Assembly (NCBI GenBank): GCA_045540315.1
Contig: JAZQHA010000039.1
Location: 1 to 5,523 of the forward strand
Source: CAG-557 sp045540315
GTDB lineage: Bacteria; Bacillota; Clostridia; Oscillospirales; Acutalibacteraceae
Length of the DNA stretch: 5,523 nucleotides
Reading direction: 5' to 3'
Shown one piece after another: positions 1-5,523 of the stretch (position 1 is the stretch's first letter; the number at the start of each line of letters is the position of its first letter). The notes under the pieces were generated by a model that made no database searches, was not told the DNA's origin, and saw only the letters and a list, made by a program, of their open reading frames with translations. A program made the position numbers and the translations under genes.

Positions 1-2240
1 CCTGTCGTACTACCGCTGATAGAGTCCGGCGTGAAGGTATATTTCAATTCCGGGGTGTGCAGTCTTGGATAATTACGCAGAATGTTCCGGATATTGGCTT
101 TTTGTAAGGCGATAGTATAGATGCGCATCGTGCCTTTGACTCGCTTACGGTGTTTGCGGTTGTTAGAATCATAGTACACGATAGAGACTCGCACCGTCTT
201 TTTCTTGCCGGTGTTGATAAGCTGAATGATGTTGCTATCCTGCTTCACCGCTTTCGGATCTGCGTAGTTGGTCAGATATTTCACGGCAAACTTGGCGCGG
301 GTTCGCACATTGCGTAAGCCTGTGATAGAGAATTCTCTCACACTTTCCGGGTGAGTGTTGTCTATCCAAGCCCCACCGCGATTGCTCTTGGATGTCAGGT
401 TACAAACTTCCACCTGAGTACCATTGTTACGCAGGTAGTACCACATGGTAAGCGTTACAGCACCATTGTCTACAGTATAGCTCTTGCCATCATTTACACT
501 GAACTCCGGTTTCACATCGAAATGCAAAGTCTGAGTATAGCTGAACGAGTCTGTTACCTCAACCTCAAATACATAGCGAATTTTGGTTGCATTGGCATCA
601 CGTCTGGCTGTAATTTTCATGCCATCCCCGGCTTGCCACCAGATCCCCACATCTCCGACATCTTCGATGCCTCCGTTATCGTCATCATCATCATCGTCAT
701 CGTCACTACCGCCACCACCGCCGCCACTTCCTCCTCCACCGCCCCAGTAGGAATCATCATCACCACCTTCCGGCTCAGTTGCTCGTGTTAAAGCCACATC
801 TACCCCGCTGAGGAGGCTGTTCAAATCGTATGCACCATAAGGGCGAAGACAACCAACAGTGCGGATGAAGTAATTTTGCCCCACTTGTCCGGCATAAAAG
901 GCTTGTGCTGCATAGCGAATATGTCCCAGACGGTCATATCGGGTCATGGTCGGAATAAATCCACTTGCGCCTGTTTCTGATGGCCAGCCTCCCTGAATAT
1001 CATGCTCGACAAAGGAAGTCATCACATCAAGCTCGTTACGAATAAGCAATTTATTTTCGGCATGGTATACGCCTCCATCATACCCCAGCAAAGAGGTGTC
1101 CGCATAAATATCGCCATGTGTCAGCTGAGTCATTGATGGCAGGTCATCCACACCGGGCTTTATTACCGCCAACGCTCGCTTGCATAAGGGGATGGCGGTC
1201 TCACTATCGCCATACTGTGAGAGAAAATCATCAACTTTCACCATGCTGCTCTCAAAACCACCGCGATATTCGGTTGAGATGCCCCATAGCATTTCCACAG
1301 CTCGATAAAAGGCACCATGATTAGGAGGAAGCACGGATTCTTCGGCAACGAATACGCTACCCCCGAAATGAGAGCGGAGGTCATCTTCTGTTGGTGGCAA
1401 CTTTACCGATATGCGGGTCGCCTTGCCATCTGTTCCCGGGGAATAGACAAGTGTTCCTTTCTCTGTTCCCTGATAGAGAGGAATGCCCACTATGTACAAG
1501 ACTCTGTCTATGATGGCTCCCCAGTATATCCAGATATGGCCATAGTAGGTCTTGAGGAAATATGTCGTGGTCTTGTTATAGGTGAGTGATACACGGGCAT
1601 TGCCAACATTCATCAGGCACCCAATTAACTTGGGAGCGGCGGCCAGCACCAGTTTTCCATTATGCAGTAACATTTGCTCAGCCTCTGCTTTTCCTGCGAT
1701 GCGGAGCGGAGGGACAATGTCGCCGTGCAATAGCTGAGATTGCAGCAGCGTTTCCTCGTTTTCGCTAATACTGTACAAGGGTATTTGCTGTTGGCTTTTT
1801 CCTGTGTGCTTTTCAGCAAAAGCCCCGAATTGTAATCGGTTGTCATGCCGGATGCGGGCATGAATGTAGTAGGCATGAGGGCCATCATGTGTGGGCGTAT
1901 TCGGGTGAATCGTGTAATCGCTGATATACGTCCAGCCCTGAATATCCGGCTTATCGTTGACATCTTCCGGCGTTTCCGGCTCACATCGGCGCATCCATTC
2001 GTGGCGAAGGTCGGAATCCATTGAGCCATGCTCATTGTTGAAGTTGCCGAAAACTCCGGGAATCATGTGGATGTCTCCATGCTGTAACCGGAATGCCGTA
2101 GGCTGGTCAGCAGGCTCTCCGGGCTTTACCACGCCGGGATAATACTGAGGAACAGTCGAAACATCCACTTCAAGTGTTTCGACTGAACTGACTTCACCCT
2201 CCGGCAGGTCGATGAATCCCTCTGATGTATCGTCACTCAT
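1..2240 (-). CDS. Large multi-module phage structural-type protein, unknown function (C-terminus beyond window)
   Basis: I do not recognise a named family. Reading from the ATG at 2240-2238, the frame stays open to the left edge, giving 746 complete codons with no stop, so the C-terminus is missing. The ATG overlaps the stop of the upstream gene (ATGA at 2240-2237), which indicates coupled translation and supports this start. There is no signal peptide or membrane segment. Residues 1-45 are acidic and flexible. Residues 46-490 are rich in beta-type patterns and contain an H-G-D-I motif three times (residues 54-57, 172-175 and 375-378), each preceded by a leucine-containing hydrophobic stretch. 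A Gly/Ser/Asp linker at 500-521 separates this from a second beta-rich module (522-746) with a basic stretch near 678-705. Motifs such as LLHNGKLVLAA (around 190) and SLLGYDGGVYHAENKLLIR (around 385) recall repeat-built propeller-like phage proteins. Virion tip, fibre or decoration protein is inference only. The coding call is firm, the function is not. Confidence 0.85.
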   Translation of the reverse strand, partial: MSDDTSEGFIDLPEGEVSSVETLEVDVSTVPQYYPGVVKPGEPADQPTAFRLQHGDIHMIPGVFGNFNNEHGSMDSDLRHEWMRRCEPETPEDVNDKPDIQGWTYISDYTIHPNTPTHDGPHAYYIHARIRHDNRLQFGAFAEKHTGKSQQQIPLYSISENEETLLQSQLLHGDIVPPLRIAGKAEAEQMLLHNGKLVLAAAPKLIGCLMNVGNARVSLTYNKTTTYFLKTYYGHIWIYWGAIIDRVLYIVGIPLYQGTEKGTLVYSPGTDGKATRISVKLPPTEDDLRSHFGGSVFVAEESVLPPNHGAFYRAVEMLWGISTEYRGGFESSMVKVDDFLSQYGDSETAIPLCKRALAVIKPGVDDLPSMTQLTHGDIYADTSLLGYDGGVYHAENKLLIRNELDVMTSFVEHDIQGGWPSETGASGFIPTMTRYDRLGHIRYAAQAFYAGQVGQNYFIRTVGCLRPYGAYDLNSLLSGVDVALTRATEPEGGDDDSYWGGGGGSGGGGGGSDDDDDDDDDNGGIEDVGDVGIWWQAGDGMKITARRDANATKIRYVFEVEVTDSFSYTQTLHFDVKPEFSVNDGKSYTVDNGAVTLTMWYYLRNNGTQVEVCNLTSKSNRGGAWIDNTHPESVREFSITGLRNVRTRAKFAVKYLTNYADPKAVKQDSNIIQLINTGKKKTVRVSIVYYDSNNRKHRKRVKGTMRIYTIALQKANIRNILRNYPRLHTPELKYTFTPDSISGSTT
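678..743 (-). repeat. Low-complexity Gly/Ser then Asp9 linker inside the large left-hand gene
   Basis: Codons 500-521 of the large gene encode five Gly, Ser, six Gly, Ser and then nine consecutive Asp. The Asp run (678-704) is made only of GAT and GAC codons and forms an imperfect trinucleotide repeat. The Gly run mixes GGC, GGT and GGA. The Gly/Ser part resembles a flexible domain linker and the Asp run would be strongly charged. It follows Trp499 and precedes an Asn-Gly-Gly, so it marks a clear boundary between two modules. Trinucleotide repeats keep frame when they expand or contract, so length variation between relatives would be tolerated. Confidence 0.9.
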
Positions 2241-3307
2241 GTTGTTGTCGGAGCTTCTTCGATGGCGTTTATTTTGGTTCCGATAGAGCTTTCCGGCTCC
2301 AACGAATACTTGTATTTCAGGTTGCCAGAACCGTCTCGCATGAGCGTCAGCGTCACATAGCGGGTGGAGCCGCCTAATTCCTCAACTTGTAGTTGTTCCT
2401 TGCGAGGTATCACGGAAAACTTACGGTCAGGAAGAAATACGCGCCCGGATTCTACGTTGATGTTGTAGACCTCTTCTGCGTCTTGTTCCTCTTCGGTAAC
2501 TTCTTTCACGGTCTTGGTCATGCTCACATCAAAAGGCATGCCTACAGTCTCCCCTCCCAGTTCAATCGGCCCTTGCTGATATTGTTCCAAGTAAATACGC
2601 AGGAACTCTTCCGCAACGACGGCTTTCACCTTGCCGATAGGTATGTATATATCGCTGGTGTCCGGCTGTCTCTTCGTGGCAAATACTGCTTTCTGAGGAA
2701 CTGTACCGGATAGAGTTAATCGCACGAACACTTCTTTGGTCGAGTTTTCGTTCTCCTCTTCTTCCGGTTGCTCTGCGGCTGGTGTAGCAGTCTCCCCGGA
2801 GTCGTTATCTTCGGACTTTTCTTTTGGTTTCAGTACGCCAATATCCACCCATTGCTCGGCATCCCATACGGTATCTTTGGGGACAGGCGCCTCTGCTACA
2901 GGCGCAGGTGCCGAGTCTTCATCTTTTTCTAGCGTTTTCACTTCCAGCTCGTGCCCATGGTGGTCAGTTACCCGACCGATATGGACTTGCACAATCTTGT
3001 CCCAATGGCCACTCTCAACATCAATCTCGCATTGGTATTTTGGCTTGATTCGAAGCTGAAAATCCTCGTTTCGATGAATATCCAAATTATCCGAACAAAT
3101 ACGAGCGATAGCCTGTTTATCTATGGTGAGAGAAGTTCCACCTGCGGACTCCTTGGCTTGATAGCCAACGCCTCGTAGAATGCGGCGACGCAACTGTTGC
3201 TCATTCAGATAACGGAGATAGGCAACAACACTATTCAGCCAGGCTGCTGATACGACCTCACCGGCTTTCACTTCTCTGGGTATATCTCGCGCCATATCAA
3301 CCGCCAT
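2237..3307 (-). CDS. Uncharacterised phage protein with acidic linkers, likely virion-associated
   Basis: A 356-residue protein of a family I cannot name. The N-terminus (residues 13-47: VKAGEVVSAAWLNSVVAYLR, then an Arg-rich segment) resembles a short motif seen near the start of some phage fibre or baseplate-associated proteins, with Gly-Glu followed by an amphipathic helix containing WLN. Two acidic, Pro/Ala-rich linkers lie at about 127-147 and 161-190. Between and after them are beta-type segments, including a stretch ending DIYIPIGKVKAVV (219-231) and a C-terminal unit opening with INVESGRVFLP (283-293). No membrane segment or signal peptide is seen. The ATG at 3307 lies 11 bases inside the upstream gene. 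A second ATG at 3295, one base after the upstream stop, would remove four residues and is equally plausible. The stop overlaps the next gene's ATG by four bases. A structural virion role is inferred from position and composition. Confidence 0.85.
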   Translation of the reverse strand: MAVDMARDIPREVKAGEVVSAAWLNSVVAYLRYLNEQQLRRRILRGVGYQAKESAGGTSLTIDKQAIARICSDNLDIHRNEDFQLRIKPKYQCEIDVESGHWDKIVQVHIGRVTDHHGHELEVKTLEKDEDSAPAPVAEAPVPKDTVWDAEQWVDIGVLKPKEKSEDNDSGETATPAAEQPEEEENENSTKEVFVRLTLSGTVPQKAVFATKRQPDTSDIYIPIGKVKAVVAEEFLRIYLEQYQQGPIELGGETVGMPFDVSMTKTVKEVTEEEQDAEEVYNINVESGRVFLPDRKFSVIPRKEQLQVEELGGSTRYVTLTLMRDGSGNLKYKYSLEPESSIGTKINAIEEAPTTT

Positions 3308-4127
3308 AGAGTTGTTTATTCCAGCCTCCGGGTGCCGAAAGCTCGTAGATGGATTCTACACGCCATTTGCGTTTTTTGTCCGAGGATGAACGGGAGAATG
3401 ATTTGCCTACCATCAACCAATTACGGTCTTTGGGGGTAGGAGCTCCCTCAGGAGAACCAATTTTGCCCAGTCCGTCCAGATTGACATATTTTGAACTGAC
3501 GATGCGCACAATTCGGTAGGTTGCGCCGGGGTTGCGGTAGGAATGGATGCCGTTTCTTATCATTTTCAACACGGCTTGCCCATTGGCAGAAAGACCTTTG
3601 AGCAACTTTTTCAAGGGGCGTTGCACAGGTTGCTTGTCTTTATCGAGCTTAGGCGAACCGTCTTCATTCAGCTCGGTAACAAGTTCCCACATGCGTACGC
3701 CATCTTGTACCGCTTTCAGATACTCGCGGTGAGCATCATTGATGCCGGATTGTGACTTGGGGTGCGACAGGAGTGGCTCGTCATTGACGGAACCCTCAAG
3801 GCTTTGCTCAATGATTTCACCAGCTTCTTCCTTTTCTTCATCTTCATTATCATTGTCGGATTTCTCCTCTTCCTCCTCTGCTTCATCCGGTTTACTATAT
3901 TCCAGTCGGATAGAGGCAATACCACCCTCACCGGGTTTTACGGTGGCTTTTTTGAGAATAACGCCGGACATCAGGGGTGTGCGACTGCCCATCGCCGGGA
4001 TAGAGCTTATCGCCTTGTCTTCCGGCACTTCATAAGTAATCGTGACGGAGTTTCCGGTTTTCGGGTCGTAGTTGAATACAAGTTCTCGCTCTGTTTCAAC
4101 CTTGGAAATGTTACCGTATGCTTGCAT
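3297..4127 (-). CDS. Uncharacterised phage protein with central acidic insert
   Basis: A 276-residue protein I do not recognise. Residues 1-80 are beta-patterned (for example ELVFNYDPKTGNSVTITYE at 15-33). Residues 81-107 are an almost wholly Asp/Glu tract. Residues 130-195 look helical, with a Lys-rich stretch around 158-177. Residues 203-276 form a second beta-rich region with NWLMVGKSFS (236-245), a basic KKRKWRVES (251-259) and a terminal Gly-Gly-Trp-Asn ... Leu-Tyr-Gly-Gly. The start ATG lies four bases after the stop of the tail-terminator-like gene, with no Shine-Dalgarno motif. In standard long-tailed phages this slot often holds the major tail tube protein. The two beta regions do not rule this out, but the charged insert is unusual for a tube subunit, and no motif proves it. 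Other possibilities are a tail accessory or decoration protein. The coding call is strong, the function is unknown. Confidence 0.85.
   Translation of the reverse strand: MQAYGNISKVETERELVFNYDPKTGNSVTITYEVPEDKAISSIPAMGSRTPLMSGVILKKATVKPGEGGIASIRLEYSKPDEAEEEEEKSDNDNEDEEKEEAGEIIEQSLEGSVNDEPLLSHPKSQSGINDAHREYLKAVQDGVRMWELVTELNEDGSPKLDKDKQPVQRPLKKLLKGLSANGQAVLKMIRNGIHSYRNPGATYRIVRIVSSKYVNLDGLGKIGSPEGAPTPKDRNWLMVGKSFSRSSSDKKRKWRVESIYELSAPGGWNKQLYGG
3807..3887 (-). other. Acidic low-complexity tract (residues 81-107 of the 276-residue protein)
   Basis: In 27 residues about 18 are Asp or Glu, interrupted by a few Lys, Asn, Ala and Gly. It separates an N-terminal beta-patterned region from a helical and then basic C-terminal region. 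It is probably disordered. It may serve as a spacer or pair with the Lys/Arg-rich segments of the same protein or its partners, which is inference. Confidence 0.85.
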
Positions 4128-4131
4128 GGTC

Positions 4132-4533
4132 TTAAAACTGAATGACCACCCGAAAGGTGGCGGTTTGAATAAAATCGTTGTCCTGAGTCTGGGGCTCTTC
4201 TATCCCACGCAAACTCAGGCTGTAAAGGATAAAATCAGGAGCGGCTTCGTTGATGTCCACGCGAGAGGTCTTTCTGCCCAGCAAGGCACATAGAGTGGTG
4301 AATTGCTCACGCATGGAAGTTTCAGCTTCATCATGAGCCGCACTATGCAAGGAAAGTTCCATCGAATACTCCCATGTGTTATTGCCGGGTATCAACTCCG
4401 CCTCTGCCACACAGCTCAACAGGACATAGGGGGTGCTAAGCTCGCCATTGCTGATGGGGGTATGAATGGTGACTTCCGGCATTGCTTCCATCAGGAAGCG
4501 GCGCATAGTCTCGTTTATGGAATGAGTATTCAT
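4132..4533 (-). CDS. Tail terminator/tail completion-like protein
   Basis: A 133-residue protein whose size, layout and position match phage tail terminator or completion proteins, which cap the tail tube and join it to the head. Visible features are an N-terminal helix (5-18), a short strand with TPYVLLSCVA (34-43), then an alternating strand WEYSMELSLHSAAHDEAE (54-71) leading into a helix (72-86). The strand FILYSLSLRG (101-110) follows, and a final strand TATFRVVIQF (124-133) ends the protein. This alpha/beta order, with a shared 'strand, D/E-rich turn, helix' core and a strand at the extreme C-terminus, is typical of the fold. The ATG overlaps the stop of the gp10-like gene (ATGA at 4533-4530), so translation is probably coupled. 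No catalytic residues are expected. The assignment rests on pattern and gene order, not on a sequence match. Confidence 0.75.
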   Translation of the reverse strand: MNTHSINETMRRFLMEAMPEVTIHTPISNGELSTPYVLLSCVAEAELIPGNNTWEYSMELSLHSAAHDEAETSMREQFTTLCALLGRKTSRVDINEAAPDFILYSLSLRGIEEPQTQDNDFIQTATFRVVIQF

Positions 4534-5087
4534 CGGATAGAGTTGATAAGTTTGCGTTTCAGAGCACGGAGGTTTCCCGCAAAGCCACGTTCCACCTTGT
4601 CCAGTACAAATGCAGCTCGGCGCATCGTCATGGTTTCATTATAGGGTACGGAGTTGGTGATGATAATGGTGATACGGTCTTTTTTGCGCGTGATTCGGCA
4701 TGAGCCCTCACTTGTTCCGTGGCGTTTTACCCATGCAGGGATGCGTGTTGCCTTGAGTTCGACAGCTGCGGCATTCCAACCGGAAGCCTCACGTCCCAAA
4801 CTCTTCTTTTTCTTGGCAAGCATGCGGCGAAGCGATGCGTCACTCTGGTAGCCCTTTTTCGTGATACGGTGAGTCTCGAAGTGCCGGGTAATGCGAGTTG
4901 TCCATTCGCTTTTAACAGCAGAGGGATTTTTGCTAAGCACCATAGGCATGGTGTTGCGAACCGCCTGAGTCGTGAAGCGTTTGGCTCCCTCAATGAGCGC
5001 ATCTTCCAGCGTCTTTTGCCCAAGAATTGCAAACTTGGCGAGCTTGCGGTCGAGGGATGCTGAATTGATGGTTACTGTTGCAGACAT
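4530..5087 (-). CDS. HK97 gp10-like neck / tail-component protein
   Basis: A 185-residue basic protein resembling the HK97 gp10 family, whose members act at the head-tail junction in tail completion. The N-terminal half has a helix in which the family usually carries a long amphipathic segment (LEDALIEGAKRFTTQAVRNT, 27-46). Residues 85-104 are Lys/Arg-rich and run into SGWNAAAVELKATRIPAWVK (102-121), matching the family pattern of Gly-Trp followed by a helix and a conserved P-A-W. The strand-turn DRITIIITNSVPYNETM (137-153) corresponds to the 'I-x-N-x-x-P-Y' signature near the C-terminus, and a final helix follows (154-185). The start lies 16 bases inside the preceding gene and the stop overlaps the next start by four. 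Position between the stopper-like and terminator-like genes fits the family's usual order. Confidence 0.82.
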   Translation of the reverse strand: MSATVTINSASLDRKLAKFAILGQKTLEDALIEGAKRFTTQAVRNTMPMVLSKNPSAVKSEWTTRITRHFETHRITKKGYQSDASLRRMLAKKKKSLGREASGWNAAAVELKATRIPAWVKRHGTSEGSCRITRKKDRITIIITNSVPYNETMTMRRAAFVLDKVERGFAGNLRALKRKLINSIR

Positions 5088-5374
5088 TCCAGAGAGATGA
5101 ATGGGGTTGATTTCTTGACGCTCATACTCTCAATCCGAAAGCTCACGCCCTCGTAATAGAGCAAGTCGCCCACCGCAGGGGTGGACGACAGGTCGCTTCG
5201 CCGGACTCTCACCGACAGGGAGCGGGTGGGAGAGAACCCTCCCAGCTCCAGCTCCGCTGCCAGCGAGCCCTCGGTCACCAATGCCGGTATTCGTTTCCTG
5301 CCGATGCTGATGTAGTCAGGTAAATCCTGATGAATGCTCAGGAAATCGGCGCTCATTTCATCGGCGAGGCTCAT
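5072..5374 (-). CDS. Head-tail joining (stopper-like) protein
   Basis: A 100-residue protein counted from the ATG at 5374-5372. The frame is open further upstream to an ATG at 5446, but that would overlap the preceding gene by 70 bases, and the residues encoded there are an out-of-frame reading of that gene. The 5374 start is two bases after its TGA, so I prefer it. The protein begins with a helix (1-18). Then come strands including ISIGRKRIPALVTE (22-35) and SLSVRVRRSDL (52-62), the signature PAVGDLLYYEGVSFRIESM (66-84), and a closing strand ISLECL (93-98). 'P-x-V-G-D ... Y-x-G-x-x-F-R-I' followed by a C-terminal strand is typical of phage head-tail joining or stopper proteins, which plug the connector after DNA packaging. 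The adjacent gp10-like and terminator-like genes agree. No Shine-Dalgarno motif is evident. Confidence 0.78.
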   Translation of the reverse strand: MSLADEMSADFLSIHQDLPDYISIGRKRIPALVTEGSLAAELELGGFSPTRSLSVRVRRSDLSSTPAVGDLLYYEGVSFRIESMSVKKSTPFISLECLQQ

Positions 5375-5376
5375 GG

Positions 5377-5523
5377 TCAGGTAGCAGAGGTTACGGTGAT
5401 ACGCTGCAAAGCTGCAGGTCGGATAACCTGATATCCGTACAGGCATTCCAGCGTGATATACACCTTGTTGGAGGTCGTATCCGTGTAGCGCAGGTAGCCA
5501 AAGGTCAGCCCGGTGACAGGGTC
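5377..5523 (-). CDS. C-terminal fragment of upstream phage gene (possible capsid-type protein)
   Basis: Only the last 48 codons are in the window. The frame enters from the right edge at 5523 and ends at TGA 5379-5377. The visible residues include VYITLECLYGYQVIRPAALQ (21-40) and end in ITVTSAT. A strand followed by 'G-x-x-V-x-R-P-x-A-L' and a short final strand occurs at the C-termini of several phage major capsid proteins, and a gene just upstream of the stopper could be the capsid or a connector adaptor. This is a guess from 48 residues. The stop is two bases from the next gene's ATG, so the two are cotranscribed. Confidence 0.6.
   Translation of the reverse strand, partial: DPVTGLTFGYLRYTDTTSNKVYITLECLYGYQVIRPAALQRITVTSAT

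Noticed and set aside
351..791. Open + strand frame of 146 codons
   Set aside because: It lies wholly antisense to the large minus-strand gene, its Thr/Ile/Ser-rich low-complexity end is the mirror of the Gly/Asp linker codons, and it has no coherent domain pattern.
1625..2035. Minus-strand frame of 136 codons inside the large gene
   Set aside because: It is an out-of-frame reading of the coupled large gene, with Cys/Arg-rich, incoherent composition.
2736..4145. Several + strand frames rich in Ser, Phe and Ile
   Set aside because: They are complements of the acidic linkers (Asp/Glu codons read as Ser/Phe/Leu/Ile on the other strand) and carry no domain-like pattern.
4132..4160. Short inverted repeat (ccacccgaaaggtgg on +, near 4146-4160) as a terminator
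   Set aside because: The stem is short, lies inside the end of the tail-terminator-like coding region and has no U-run after it on the minus strand. The next gene starts within a few bases, so a terminator here is unlikely.
3306..4545. The same nine bases, CAACTCTAT on the minus strand, just before the starts near 3307 and 4533
   Set aside because: It is part of coding sequence in both cases, is absent at the other four starts, and lies at a different distance from each ATG, so chance is the simpler explanation.
5375..5446. N-terminal extension of the stopper-like gene to an ATG at 5446
   Set aside because: It would overlap the preceding gene by 70 bases, and the added residues do not fit the family. 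The ATG at 5374 right after the upstream stop is better.

Overview
The window is a tightly packed run of seven genes, all read on the minus strand (right to left), with no intergenic gap longer than 4 bases. It looks like the head-tail joining segment of a tailed bacteriophage or prophage, followed by a block of large proteins I do not recognise. No rRNA, tRNA, CRISPR array, transposase, promoter or terminator is visible. Base composition is close to balanced. None of the six visible starts has a convincing Shine-Dalgarno motif at the usual distance. This fits a phage of a host that relies little on SD sequences (for example Bacteroidota), or starts that depend on translational coupling. The protein style also recalls prophages of gut Bacteroidota or Verrucomicrobiota. 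Host assignment is a weak inference.

In transcription order: (1) 5523-5377, the last 48 codons of a gene entering from the right edge, possibly a capsid protein tail. (2) 5374-5072, a 100-residue protein resembling head-tail joining (stopper) proteins. (3) 5087-4530, a 185-residue protein of the HK97 gp10-like neck/tail-component type. (4) 4533-4132, a 133-residue protein resembling tail terminator/completion proteins. These follow the canonical connector order of long-tailed phages.

(5) 4127-3297, 276 residues, (6) 3307-2237, 356 residues, and (7) 2240 to beyond position 1, at least 746 residues, are of unknown function. They sit where a standard siphophage carries the tail tube protein, assembly chaperones and tape measure, yet none of the three reads as a tape measure. 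Each carries acidic low-complexity linkers between beta-rich segments. The last, a reading frame open to the left edge, fills 40% of the window. It has three copies of an H-G-D-I motif and a Gly/Ser linker followed by nine Asp residues, which splits it into two modules. I infer that these three are structural proteins of the virion, perhaps tail tip, fibre or decoration components. This is the most novel part of the window.
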